Part shown: piece after piece, positions 1 through 8,762 of the stretch | Layout of the letters: every line of letters begins with the position of its first letter | How positions within the stretch are numbered: position 1 is the first letter of the stretch | DNA from: Clostridium beijerinckii | GTDB taxonomy: Bacteria > Bacillota > Clostridia > Clostridiales > Clostridiaceae | DNA: 64,000 nt | Direction: 5' to 3' | Assembly: GCA_003129525.1 (NCBI GenBank) | Contig: CP029329.1 | Span: 2,836,501 to 2,900,500 of the forward strand | Program-made: the position numbers and the translations under genes | The notes under the pieces: generated by a model | Seen by the model: the letters and a program-made list of their open reading frames with translations, nothing else | Told to the model about the DNA's origin: nothing | The model's database searches: none

Positions 1-2
1 AA

Positions 3-590
3 AAGGCTTTATACTTCACAGAAAAAGCAATAGAATTTTATGAAGAAAGTTATTATTCATATTATATAAAAGGTTTAATTTATAGACAATTAAATAAAAC
101 GAAGGAAGCAATTGAATCATTTGAAGTATATATAAAAAATACTAGTGATCCACTAGCACATATATACATAGGGCTTTCATATGCAGAATTAAATGATGTA
201 GAAAATGCATTAGATAATCTTAGAACAGGTGAAAAGAATATTTCAGATGATGAAAGAGAAAAGCATATAGCTTTAATTTGTTCAGTATATGAATGTATAG
301 GGAATATATATTTAAATAAAGAAAATATAGTAGAATTTACTGAAAAAGATAAGTTTAGCATTAATTATAGAACCGCAGTAAGGTACTATAAAATGTCACT
401 AAGAATTAATAGAAAGAATGCAGAATTAATAAATAAATTAGCAGCATGCTATTGTCATTTAGAAGATTTAAATAAAGCATTATATTGCTATGAACAAGCA
501 GCCAAAATTTCAGCAGATAATACTATGTATTTAGAGGCAATAAAAGAATTGAAAGAGGATGGGGCTAAATCAGAACAAGCGGGATTTTAA
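3..590 (+). CDS. TPR-repeat protein, 3' part (5' end outside window)
   Basis: The frame is open from the first bases of the window to the TAA at 588-590, about 195 residues, so this is the C-terminal part of a longer protein. Helical pairs with tetratricopeptide spacing are visible: a YYIKGLIYRQLNKTKEAIESF segment (shown here in part), a HIYIGLSYAELNDVENAL segment, and near the end LINKLAACYCHLEDLNKALY. These are the usual small/large residue patterns of TPR units. TPR arrays are protein-interaction scaffolds, and nothing here identifies the partner. An internal ATG at 393 could be mistaken for a short gene, but the upstream sequence clearly encodes further repeats in the same frame. Family assignment is good; function is unknown. 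Confidence 0.8.
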   Translation, partial: KALYFTEKAIEFYEESYYSYYIKGLIYRQLNKTKEAIESFEVYIKNTSDPLAHIYIGLSYAELNDVENALDNLRTGEKNISDDEREKHIALICSVYECIGNIYLNKENIVEFTEKDKFSINYRTAVRYYKMSLRINRKNAELINKLAACYCHLEDLNKALYCYEQAAKISADNTMYLEAIKELKEDGAKSEQAGF

Positions 591-732
591 CCAATAGATA
601 AAATAGTTAAGACTAGTAGCCTCATGTAATTTTGTAACACACTCTTTGATGTATAAACAATTGCTTAACTTAAAGCATACGCTAAGTGGTAAAATTCATA
701 ATGCCTTATGGATAGAGTGCTTAAAAAGTAAT

Positions 733-2128
733 CCTATCTATAGTTTTGATGTTGCATAAAGACAAAATATTTATAGTATAATATTTAAAACTCCAATCAA
801 TAACATTTTATTTGGTTAGAGTTTTACAAATTGGATCATAAATGTTTTTAAGTAATATTATGTATATAAAATATTATAAAGATACCCCTTGGTTTTTCAA
901 CAAAATTTTAACTTTAATAATTAGTCACGGTAACAAAATATTCCTTAGAGCATATCTTTCTAATATATTAGCCTGAAACTTTCGGAGCACATCAAAAGTG
1001 CTTAAATTACTTTTAAATCTATATTTTATTAAAAGTAATAAAATATAGATAATAAGGGCACTATATATTTGTATGGATATTGCGTTAAGGGTTCTTCCAA
1101 CCCATTTTTTAATAGTCAGATGTTGTTTTATCCATTTAAAGAATAACTCAATATCCCAACGCTTTTTATAGAGAGATACTATATCTTCAGCTGGCATATC
1201 GAATATGTTAGTAACTAAACGGAATTCTTCGTCGGAGTCCTTAGTAAAATATAGAATCTCTCTATATTTATATTTAGTTTTATTTTTACTATAATCAGAC
1301 CCCATTGTAACAATATAATCATATAGATTATCTATTCCAGTATAAATGGACAAATACTCCTCCGTAACAGAGTTGCTTTGTTGTCTTGTGATAAATTTAT
1401 AATTATCATGACTCATTTCATCATACCAAGAATACTTAAAATATCCCTTATCAAATAAATATATATTTTTCTCCGAATTAACATAACCGTCAATACAACT
1501 ACGTTCTCCTACTTTAGCAGGGCGGATGCTAATTTTATCAGGTAACTTAGTTTCAAATGATAAAAGAGTACTAATTCTAACAGCAGATTTTTCATCTTCA
1601 TAATAGAGTTCAGGGGCTAAGCCCTTGCCTATACTAACTACTGATGAATCTATTATTTTAATATCTTTAAAGTTCTTTATTTTAACTAAAGAATTCATTT
1701 CTTTATCAGCTTTTACCAATAATTCTTCGAAAACATTTCTAAATAAATCTGATGACTTACTCTTATTTAATCTAGATATTTGGGAATAACTTGGCATGTT
1801 GAAATCCTTACTTATCTTCGATGAATTTTTATATTTAGCATTAATATCTCTTAATCCATCACAGCCGGAGATTTGTAAAAACAACATTGTTAGAATATGA
1901 TCCCGACCTGTATAGCACTTTGAGTATTTATATTCATTATTCGCTTTTCTTAATTTTCTTCCAATATTCCCATCAATAAGTTTAATTAATTTTCTAAACA
2001 CACTTCTATTTGCAAGTTTATCCATAATCAAAAACAACCTCCAATCTTATAATTGAAGGTTGTCCTTGATATTCAATAATTATTCATTGAAAATTGTTGC
2101 TTTATGCAACACTAAAACTATCTATAGG
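733..2128. mobile_element. IS4-type insertion sequence (about 1.4 kb)
   Basis: One transposase gene is bracketed by imperfect inverted ends. The left end (733-761) and the reverse complement of the right end (2100-2128) share CCTAT, then AGTTTT, then TGTTGCATAAAG. The outer limits are inferred from where this match stops. I see no convincing target duplication. The element lies between the TPR gene and the MFS gene and breaks neither. Confidence 0.75.
925..2025 (-). CDS. IS4-family DDE transposase
   Basis: Cuts and rejoins the ends of its own element. The N-terminal ~70 residues match the DUF4372-type domain seen ahead of many IS4 transposases (NRSVFRKLIKLID, then GRDHILTMLFLQISGC). The DDE core shows IIDSSVVSIG (first Asp), YLFDKGYF (second Asp), and RWDIELFFKWIKQH, the Y-R-E-K signature with the catalytic Glu. 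The length of about 366 residues is normal and the frame is intact. The open frame reaches a TTG at 2037, but that codon abuts the GGAGG at 2038-2042. The TTG at 2031 or the ATG at 2025 is better spaced, and I use the ATG. There is one copy in the window. Confidence 0.88.
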   Translation of the reverse strand: MDKLANRSVFRKLIKLIDGNIGRKLRKANNEYKYSKCYTGRDHILTMLFLQISGCDGLRDINAKYKNSSKISKDFNMPSYSQISRLNKSKSSDLFRNVFEELLVKADKEMNSLVKIKNFKDIKIIDSSVVSIGKGLAPELYYEDEKSAVRISTLLSFETKLPDKISIRPAKVGERSCIDGYVNSEKNIYLFDKGYFKYSWYDEMSHDNYKFITRQQSNSVTEEYLSIYTGIDNLYDYIVTMGSDYSKNKTKYKYREILYFTKDSDEEFRLVTNIFDMPAEDIVSLYKKRWDIELFFKWIKQHLTIKKWVGRTLNAISIQIYSALIIYILLLLIKYRFKSNLSTFDVLRKFQANILERYALRNILLP

Positions 2129-2320
2129 GTGTTTTTATTTAATAAAATCGGCTGTGTTGTAATTCAGTGTAAACAGTCGTAAATTGTACTTATAAACGTT
2201 ACCATGGGTTTAATGTGAAATATTAGACTTTTTTTATAAAATTAATGCGTCAATAGTTATGATAAAATTATAGTAAATATTTTAATTATGATTATAATAT
2301 AAAGTCTGGAGTGATCATTT

Positions 2321-3526
2321 ATGAGTTATATTCAAAAGGGTACGCGTGAATTTCATCTCACTAGTATTGCATTATTTGCTGGTGGCTTTAATACATTCGC
2401 AATATTATACAGTACACAACCCTTAATGCCGTATCTGTCTAGGGAATTTAATGTTTCGCCTACAATAGCTAGTTTGTCATTATCGGTGGCAACTTGCACT
2501 TTAGCAGTTAGCATGCTACTTTTTGGTTCTTTATCAGAGGTATTAGGAAGGAAACCAATTATGTGCGTCTCTCTTTTTACATCATCAATATTGACAGTGT
2601 TAACTGCTTTTGTTCCTAATTTTAATAGTTTATTGGTGCTACGATGTTTACAAGGCTTTGTTTTGGCTGGATTACCAGCTATTGCTATGGCCTATATCAG
2701 TGAGGAAATTGATAGGTCAAGCTTAGGTCTGGTAATGGGATTATACATCAGCGGTAACTCTATAGGTGGAATGAGCGGTCGTATTATCATAGGAGTCATT
2801 ACCGATTTCTTTAATTGGCGAATGGCGTTGGCTAGTGTAGGATTTCTAGGAATTATAGCAAGCTTCCTATTTTGGTCAAAGTTGCCTTCATCAAAGCATT
2901 TTGAAGCACGATCATTTGAAATTAAGAAATTAATAAAATCTAGCATTAATCATTTGAAAAATCCTAATCTACTTTGTTTATATTGCATTGGTTTTTTAAT
3001 TATGGGAAGTTTTGTTTCTCTATACAATTTTATCGGTTATCAATTAATTGAGCCACCATATAATCTTAGTCAAACCTTAGTAAGTTTCATTTTTGTAATT
3101 TACATTGTAGGAACATTCAGTTCTACTTTTATGGGACGTTTGGCTGATAAACATGGACAACATAAAATGCTCTGTATTTCAATTTTTATAATGTTAATTG
3201 GAGGATGCATAACTTTAAATATGCATCTATTGTTAAAAATTATAGGGATAGCTCTTTTGACCTTTGGTTTTTTTGCAGGCCATTCAATTATCAGTAGTTG
3301 GATTGGTAAATTAGCAACACATGATAAGGCACAAGCATCCTCTCTTTATTTATTATTTTACTATGTTGGTTCTAGTGTAGGTGGAACTACTGGTGGAATG
3401 TTCTGGTCCTTGTATGGATGGAGTGGAGTCGTTAGTATGATTTCATGTTTTTTAGTATTTGCATTTTTTATTTCAATTGGTCTATCATCAATTTTAAAGC
3501 CTGTTAAGGTAGAAAATTATGAATAA
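2321..3526 (+). CDS. MFS transporter, YnfM-like efflux family
   Basis: A 401-residue integral membrane protein with about 12 hydrophobic segments, the standard major-facilitator size. The signature loop between helices 2 and 3 reads GSLSEVLGRKPI, and a second copy of the motif, GRLADKHGQHK, sits between helices 8 and 9. The N-terminus (TQPLMPYLSREFNVSPT) resembles the YnfM/arabinose-efflux-like branch. Substrate cannot be read from the sequence. A TGGAGTG Shine-Dalgarno precedes the ATG. The gene converges on the MocR gene with 22 bases between their ends, where a 7-bp hairpin (ATATTTG/CAAATAT) may end both transcripts weakly. Confidence 0.85.
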   Translation: MSYIQKGTREFHLTSIALFAGGFNTFAILYSTQPLMPYLSREFNVSPTIASLSLSVATCTLAVSMLLFGSLSEVLGRKPIMCVSLFTSSILTVLTAFVPNFNSLLVLRCLQGFVLAGLPAIAMAYISEEIDRSSLGLVMGLYISGNSIGGMSGRIIIGVITDFFNWRMALASVGFLGIIASFLFWSKLPSSKHFEARSFEIKKLIKSSINHLKNPNLLCLYCIGFLIMGSFVSLYNFIGYQLIEPPYNLSQTLVSFIFVIYIVGTFSSTFMGRLADKHGQHKMLCISIFIMLIGGCITLNMHLLLKIIGIALLTFGFFAGHSIISSWIGKLATHDKAQASSLYLLFYYVGSSVGGTTGGMFWSLYGWSGVVSMISCFLVFAFFISIGLSSILKPVKVENYE

Positions 3527-3548
3527 TATTTGACAACAAATATCAAGA

Positions 3549-4997
3549 TTAACTCATTAACCATGCTTCTTTAAGCACCTTTATGCCTTGGACAATATCA
3601 CATTCAGGCATTCCACCAAAACCAAGGAGAACCATATTATTAGGATAGTTATCTTCTCTCATCCAAAACATTGACACAGGATAAACTTTAACCCTATGAT
3701 TTTTAGCTCTTAAAATTAATTCTTTTTCAGTTAAGCCATTATTAAATTCTAATAAAATATGTAAGCCTGCGTTTCTGCCATGAATAATAACATTATCACC
3801 CATGAATTCTTGAATTGCATGAACGAGTATGTCATGTTTTTTTTTATTTATAAGATTTATTTTACGTAAATGCCTATCAAAGTGTCCTAAATGCATAAAT
3901 TGTTGGATTATTTTTTGTTGAATTAGGGGAACTGACACTTGATACATTTTAAAACGCTTATGATATTTTTCAAGCCATGTTTCTGGTAATACCATATAAT
4001 TTAACCGCATACTAGGTGAAAAAGCTTTTGAAAATGTACCTACATATACAACAACTCCTTTGGAATCAATACTTTGTATTGATGGAATAGGCTTCGAATT
4101 ATATCTAAGTTCGCTATCATAATCATCTTCAATAATAACTCCATTATTTCTTATGGCCCAATCTATGAGTTTTAATCTTTTGGCAATTGGAATCACTGTT
4201 CCTGTTGGAAATTGATGTGAAGGTGTTACATATACTATTTTTGCAGAACTATTTTCTAATTCATCGAGATTAATTCCGTCTTCTTCCAAGCTTATTGGAA
4301 TAACGTTATAGCCATTATTAATGAAAATGTCTTTTGCTCCAATATAACCTGGATCTTCTAAGGCTATGTTATGAAAGTCATCTCTAATTAGTTGGCATAA
4401 TAAACTTAAACAGTATTCCATACCTGAAGAAATAATGATTTGCTTATAATTACAGGATACACCTCTTGATTTTCTTAAATGATTCATAATTTCTATTTGC
4501 AAATCTAGTTCACCTTTACTTGAACTGTATGATACCATATCTTCAGCACTTATTGCTGATAGACACTTATTTGATATTCTTTTCCATATCCTCAGAGGGA
4601 AATCTTGAGCACTTAGCTTTCCATACTCGAAATTATATTTATAATTATAACCATCATCGCAATTATAAGAATTATTATTATTGAAACTATAATTTACATC
4701 AAGCATTATATTTTTAGCGACTGTAATATCTTCTCTCTTTAACTTTGATATTATAGAGTTATCTAAGTTTTCAACAACAAAGCCACTTCCTACTTTGCTT
4801 GAAACATATCCTTCTGAAGAAAGCTGCATATAAGCATTTTCAACAGTATTTCTACTAATATTTAATTCACTTGAAAGTCTTCTTGTTGAAGTAAGTTTAT
4901 CACCTTCTAAAATTTCTCCTGAAGCTATTTTTTCTTTTATTTGCTCATAAATTTGTATATATAGAGGAGTCGTTGAATCATTGTCTAAAATTATCAT
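3549..4997 (-). CDS. MocR/PdxR-family transcriptional regulator (GntR HTH fused to aminotransferase domain)
   Basis: About 482 residues in two parts. Residues ~1-70 are a GntR winged helix (PLYIQIYEQIKEKI, LSSELNISRNTVENAY, LSSEGYVSSKVGSGFVV). The rest is a fold-type-I aminotransferase-like domain with a pyridoxal phosphate lysine site (YVGTFSKAFSPSMRLNY) and the VTPSHQFPTG stretch. MocR proteins sense PLP or amino-compound adducts and usually control a divergent neighbour. Here that is the FMN-binding protein at 5173. A GTG at 5009 opens the frame further but touches the AAGGAG at 5011-5016, so I prefer the ATG at 4997 (13-base spacing, slightly long). Confidence 0.9.
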   Translation of the reverse strand: MIILDNDSTTPLYIQIYEQIKEKIASGEILEGDKLTSTRRLSSELNISRNTVENAYMQLSSEGYVSSKVGSGFVVENLDNSIISKLKREDITVAKNIMLDVNYSFNNNNSYNCDDGYNYKYNFEYGKLSAQDFPLRIWKRISNKCLSAISAEDMVSYSSSKGELDLQIEIMNHLRKSRGVSCNYKQIIISSGMEYCLSLLCQLIRDDFHNIALEDPGYIGAKDIFINNGYNVIPISLEEDGINLDELENSSAKIVYVTPSHQFPTGTVIPIAKRLKLIDWAIRNNGVIIEDDYDSELRYNSKPIPSIQSIDSKGVVVYVGTFSKAFSPSMRLNYMVLPETWLEKYHKRFKMYQVSVPLIQQKIIQQFMHLGHFDRHLRKINLINKKKHDILVHAIQEFMGDNVIIHGRNAGLHILLEFNNGLTEKELILRAKNHRVKVYPVSMFWMREDNYPNNMVLLGFGGMPECDIVQGIKVLKEAWLMS

Positions 4998-5080
4998 TTT
5001 TAATAACACTCTCCTTGCAAGCTGTATCCTACAAAATAATATAAATTGGCACTTTTGAGGAGTACGCTTTGATTGTATAA

Positions 5081-5126
5081 TTGCATTAATGAAAAGTCAA
5101 TAATATAGTAAATAGAAACTTTTCAT
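5081..5126 (+). promoter_or_regulatory. Promoter with overlapping inverted repeat upstream of the FMN-binding protein
   Basis: TTGCAT (5081-5086) and TATAGT (5104-5109) are 17 bases apart. A 9-base inverted repeat, ATGAAAAGT (5089-5097) and ACTTTTCAT (5118-5126), has one arm in the spacer and one just past the -10. That is a plausible operator for the divergent MocR regulator. The assignment is inference. Confidence 0.5.
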
Positions 5127-5172
5127 ATGTATAAATAAATTAATTTATAGAATTTCAGAGGAGGAATATAAA

Positions 5173-5544
5173 ATGATAAACGAAAAATTACTTGAAGTTA
5201 TCTCACACGAAGGGGTAGTAGCTATTGTATCTTGGAGCAAAAATGAAGCACATGTAGTTAACACATGGAATTCATATCTTAATGTTACTGAAGATGGCAC
5301 AATATTATTACCTGCAGCAGGTATGAGAAGAACTCAAAAAAATATAGAAGAAAATAATAAAGTTAAAGTTACTCTAGGTAGTAAAGAGGTTATGGGACAT
5401 CAATATCCAGGAGCGGGTTTCTTAATTGAAGGAACAGCTAAATTTGTTGAATCAGGTTCTGAATTTGATATGATGAAAAATAAATTCCCTTTCTTAAGTA
5501 GAGTATTAGAAATAACAGTTACATCTGCAAAACAAACAATATAA
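5173..5544 (+). CDS. FMN-binding split-barrel protein (pyridoxamine 5'-phosphate oxidase-like)
   Basis: A 123-residue protein that closely resembles the small homodimeric FMN-binding protein known from Desulfovibrio (about 122 residues). Matching stretches include EGVVAIVSW, VVNTWNSYL, AGMRRTQKNI, VTLGSKEV, GAGFLIEGTA and the C-terminal ITVTSAKQTI. The family binds FMN non-covalently and probably shuttles electrons; it is not a true pyridoxamine phosphate oxidase. GGAGGA precedes the ATG. It is transcribed away from the MocR gene, so control by that regulator is likely. Confidence 0.88.
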   Translation: MINEKLLEVISHEGVVAIVSWSKNEAHVVNTWNSYLNVTEDGTILLPAAGMRRTQKNIEENNKVKVTLGSKEVMGHQYPGAGFLIEGTAKFVESGSEFDMMKNKFPFLSRVLEITVTSAKQTI

Positions 5545-5570
5545 CATTGACCTAGCATAATCTTCATTGA

Positions 5571-5816
5571 CTGTGCTATGATACAGATACATTTACTGTT
5601 GCTATTAATGATTACAGATATAATGGTGGAGGCGGTTTTATGAATGCCGCTGAAATAAGCAATACAGATCCAAGTATAGTAACTTATAGTTCATCTAAAG
5701 CCCTTGGTGATGATGGACAAGTTAGAAGCTTAATGATTTCATATATTAAATCGGGTAAGACAATAAGTCCAATATGTTCAAATAATTGGAAATTATGTAC
5801 TAAAATGTTGCTGTAG
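5571..5816 (+). pseudogene. C-terminal remnant of a 2',3'-cyclic-nucleotide phosphodiesterase / 5'-nucleotidase
   Basis: An open stretch of 81 codons with no start signal, preceded in frame by a stop near 5568. It reads DTFTVAINDYRYNGGGGF, then ALGDDGQVRSLMISYIKSG, then ending near NNWKL. These are hallmarks of the C-terminal 5'-nucleotidase domain of CpdB-type enzymes (NDYR...GGGGF). Everything N-terminal is absent from the window, so this is the tail of a deleted gene. Confidence 0.75.
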
Positions 5817-5854
5817 GCAATAATTTTAATTAATTTTATGTAAGATTTTAATTT

Positions 5855-5895
5855 TAGGCAGTAAATTTATAAAAGTAAATTTGCTGCTTTCTTGA
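5855..5895 (+). terminator. Hairpin terminator behind the cpdB-like remnant
   Basis: GGCAGTAAATTT is followed after a short loop by AAATTTGCTGC and a T-rich run. Its arms resemble the hairpin at 9405-9442. Confidence 0.5.
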
Positions 5896-6081
5896 TTATG
5901 GGAATAAAAATGGTATTATGATACTAACTATGAAGAGTATGGTTAAGGAAAAGGACTTAATAAAAATGAATTTTTGCAATAGAAAGAGGAGAAGAAGTCA
6001 TTCAAACTTATTATGATATAATAAATATAAAATACTGATAAGAAACAGAAAGAGTTATAAGAATGAAAGGCGTATATAAAT

Positions 6082-7191
6082 ATGAACAATTTAGAGAATA
6101 AAAAAAAGAAGTGGTCAGGTAAAAAGAAGTTAGAATTAAGTGGAGTATTGCTTGGAATCAGTGCTCTTTTATTTGCTATGTCACGATATATAGATGAATT
6201 TGCAAATCTTTATTATAAATATATTTACGTAACATTAGTAAGTATTATTTCAAGAGGATTTTCTTTAATTCCTTTTTCAGTATATGAGATAATATTATAT
6301 GGATTTCTAATATTTATTTGTACTAAGATAATAATGTACATATATTTATGTATTACTAAGAAACTTTCCGTTAAGGAAATCCTAATAAGATCTGCAAGTA
6401 ATCTTCTTATTTATATATCCATATTTATATTTTTAAATATAATATCTTTGGGTATAAATTCATTTAGATCAGATTTTGTTACTCTTACAGGTTTAAAAGT
6501 TGTAGAGAGTTCAGAAGAAAAGTTAATTAAACTTTGCGATAATTATAAAGATAAGCTTAATGAGTTAGATATGAAGATAGAAAAGAATGAATATGGGCTT
6601 TTAAAAGTGGATGATAATGTAAAAGAAGAGGGAATAGACACTATGAAAAATTTAGGTGAGATTTACTCATGTTTAGAAGGTTTTTATCCACGCCCTAAAC
6701 CGTATTTTTTTTCAAAATTAATGTCTTATCAGTTATTAGAGGGTGAAACAGATTTTACTTTAGAAGCCAATTATAACAATGATATGCCAGCGTGGAATAT
6801 TCCAAGTACAATTTGTCATGAATTAAGTCATATAAAAGGATTTAATAATGAAGATGAAGCGAATTATATAAGCTTTTTAGCATGTATTAATTCCCAAAAC
6901 TATGAGTATCAATATAGTGGATATTTAATGGCTTATTCTTATTGTATGAATGATTTATATGATTTTAATTTAGAAGCTTTTAAAAAGATTAATAATGAAC
7001 TCTCTGATAATGTGAAATTGGAATTGAAAAATGATTCATTATATTGGAATAAGTATAGAGGAGGAATCTCAAAGCTACACAATGAAGCTTATGATAAATT
7101 ATTAAAAATAAGTGGTCAAGAAGCTGGCATTAAAAGTTATAATGCTGTTGTTAAATTACTGATTTCAGGATATGAAGTTCAATTTCATTAA
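6082..7191 (+). CDS. DUF3810-family membrane protein with HExxH metalloprotease motif
   Basis: 369 residues. Three hydrophobic segments lie in the first ~130 residues (around LSGVLLGISALLFAM, SVYEIILYGFLIFI and LLIYISIFIFLNII). A soluble domain follows, carrying H246-E-L-S-H250 in the context TICHELSHIKGFNNEDEANY. The downstream acidic NEDEAN could supply the third zinc ligand, as in gluzincin-like peptidases. This architecture fits DUF3810, predicted membrane-anchored zinc peptidases of unknown substrate. Activity is inferred from the motif only. A weak AAAGG site precedes the start. The gene stands alone. Confidence 0.85.
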   Translation: MNNLENKKKKWSGKKKLELSGVLLGISALLFAMSRYIDEFANLYYKYIYVTLVSIISRGFSLIPFSVYEIILYGFLIFICTKIIMYIYLCITKKLSVKEILIRSASNLLIYISIFIFLNIISLGINSFRSDFVTLTGLKVVESSEEKLIKLCDNYKDKLNELDMKIEKNEYGLLKVDDNVKEEGIDTMKNLGEIYSCLEGFYPRPKPYFFSKLMSYQLLEGETDFTLEANYNNDMPAWNIPSTICHELSHIKGFNNEDEANYISFLACINSQNYEYQYSGYLMAYSYCMNDLYDFNLEAFKKINNELSDNVKLELKNDSLYWNKYRGGISKLHNEAYDKLLKISGQEAGIKSYNAVVKLLISGYEVQFH

Positions 7192-7313
7192 ACTAAGTAG
7201 TGAGTAAGACAATTATGCTAATATCGACATCTTGATAATATTAATAAACGTTGATATACTTTAAAGGGAATACATAAAATGGTATTTGAACATTATAGAG
7301 GGGAGAGATTTGG

Positions 7314-7868
7314 ATGAAAGTTATCATTTTATCAGGAACACCTAAAAATGAGGGACTGTGTCATTCTTGCGTAAATGCTGCATTAATAGGTGCTGAAAAA
7401 TCAGGTGCAGATTGTGAAGTCATTAAACTGTGTGATTATAAACTTGTACGTTGCGCAATGTGTGGTGATGGCTGGGGTACATGTCGTGAAGGACATACCT
7501 GTATCTTCGGTGATGATGGATTTACAGAAATACAGAAAAAAATGATGGATGCAGATGCTTTAATATTTGATACACCTGTGTATTGGGGCGATATGACAGA
7601 GGTTATGAAAGCATTCTTTGACCGTTTTCGTCGTTGTGAGGCAATGAAAGGTGAAAATGCTGCAATTGCTGGAAAGCCAGTTATATTAATTGCATCTCCT
7701 GGTGGTAGCGGTAATGGAATGATTAGCTGTTTTGATCAGATGGATAGGTTATGCCGTCATCTTCATGCAAATATTTATGATTATATTGGTGTGAATAGAT
7801 GGAATAAAGATTATAAACTAGTAGCAATCAGCCAGGCAGTTGCAACAATGGTTAGTACTACAAAATAA
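7314..7868 (+). CDS. Flavodoxin-family NAD(P)H-dependent FMN reductase
   Basis: 184 residues. The N-terminus MKVIILSGTPKNEGLCHS is the phosphate-binding loop of the FMN_red/flavodoxin-2 fold. The Cys-rich segment RCAMCGDGWGTCREGHTC and the DTPVYWGDMTEVMKAFFDR loop are typical of iron-sulfur-flavoprotein-like reductases. The substrate is unknown. GAGGGGAGAG precedes the ATG. It is a single-gene unit ending at a hairpin at 7941-7979. Confidence 0.85.
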   Translation: MKVIILSGTPKNEGLCHSCVNAALIGAEKSGADCEVIKLCDYKLVRCAMCGDGWGTCREGHTCIFGDDGFTEIQKKMMDADALIFDTPVYWGDMTEVMKAFFDRFRRCEAMKGENAAIAGKPVILIASPGGSGNGMISCFDQMDRLCRHLHANIYDYIGVNRWNKDYKLVAISQAVATMVSTTK

Positions 7869-7940
7869 GGATTTCTATGTAGAAACCTCAATCCTTAGGG
7901 TTTGGAAGTATCCACTAGGAAGGAATTTATAAGGACAAGC

Positions 7941-7979
7941 ACTTTACTAAATAAATGAAAATTTAGTGGAGTTTTTTTG
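7941..7979 (+). terminator. Rho-independent terminator of the 7314 reductase
   Basis: Arms ACTnnACTAAAT and ATTTAGTnnAGT with an 8-9 base loop, then seven T. Confidence 0.65.
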
Positions 7980-8070
7980 TGTAATAGTTGTTTGTGAATA
8001 GTCAATAATAATTCCAATTTATTATTTACGTACTACGTGTAATTTTTCAAAAGAAAGATTGCTAAATGAA

Positions 8071-8113
8071 TAAAAGCTTGCCAGTTTAATATTGAAACTG
8101 ACAAGCTTTTATT
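8071..8113. terminator. Bidirectional hairpin terminator after the HxlR gene
   Basis: TAAAAGCTTG-C-CAGTTT pairs with AAACTG-A-CAAGCTTTTA around an AATATTG loop. It is A-rich on one side and T-rich on the other, so it works in both directions. It sits at the 3' end of the minus-strand HxlR gene. Confidence 0.85.
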
Positions 8114-8483
8114 ATTTATTAAGTATATTAGAAAAATTATTTTTGGACCATTCTTCAATTACTTTTAAGGCAGGAACTAGTTCCTTTCCTTTTTCCGTTA
8201 ATGAGTATTCAACTCTTGGAGGTATTTCTGCATATATATGCTTACTTATTATTTCATCAACTTCGAGTTGCTTTAAGGATTCGCTTAATACTTTTTGACT
8301 TACACCACAAGTAATTCTTTGCAATTCTAAAAATCTCTTTGGACCATCAGATAAATGGCATAGAATTACAGCCTTCCATTTACCTCTTATAATTTCAAAG
8401 CCCAAATCTAAAGCACATATATATGACTTTCCATTATATTCTATCAAAACATTATCACCTACATTAGCATATATTTCATACAT
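8112..8483 (-). CDS. HxlR-family winged-helix regulator
   Basis: 123 residues. A Cys (YICALDLGFEIIRGKW) sits just before the GKWK signature, as in YodB-type redox sensors. The winged helix (KRFLELQRITCGVSQKVLSESLKQLE) and wing (PPRVEYSLTEKGKEL) follow. HxlR/YodB proteins often respond to quinones or aldehydes and repress neighbouring reductases; the divergent oxidoreductase at 8763 fits that role. The ATG at 8483 has no visible Shine-Dalgarno. A TTG 13 codons in, behind AGGTGAT, gives a protein starting just before IEYNGKSY and may be the true start. Confidence 0.88.
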   Translation of the reverse strand: MYEIYANVGDNVLIEYNGKSYICALDLGFEIIRGKWKAVILCHLSDGPKRFLELQRITCGVSQKVLSESLKQLEVDEIISKHIYAEIPPRVEYSLTEKGKELVPALKVIEEWSKNNFSNILNK

Positions 8484-8593
8484 AATTATAATATAAAAAT
8501 GAAAAATTAAAAATAGAATTTACAAGCAAGGTAGAAAATATTTTGCTAATTTATTATGAAAACATTGAAAAAGCATAATTCCTACCTTAAAGT

Positions 8594-8607
8594 AAGTTAG
8601 CTAACTT
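8594..8607. promoter_or_regulatory. 14-base palindrome between hxlR-type gene and reductase (candidate operator)
   Basis: AAGTTAGCTAACTT is a perfect palindrome in the divergent intergenic region. A second, looser one (ACTATACGTAGT) lies near 8650. Binding by the HxlR protein is inference. Confidence 0.45.
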
Positions 8608-8762
8608 AAAAGTGCCTACTTGTTGCAAAGAGATGTATTGAATATACTATACGTAGTGCCAAGCAGTAAAGGCATTAAATATAATTTATTCATATTGAAA
8701 AACAAGTGAAATAAATTCGTTTGGCATAGCTACGCGAGATATATAAAGGAGAGGTAAAATAA

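Noticed and set aside
8092-8298. 68-codon plus-strand frame across the HxlR gene
   Set aside because: It is the antisense of a clear HxlR coding sequence and begins inside its terminator.
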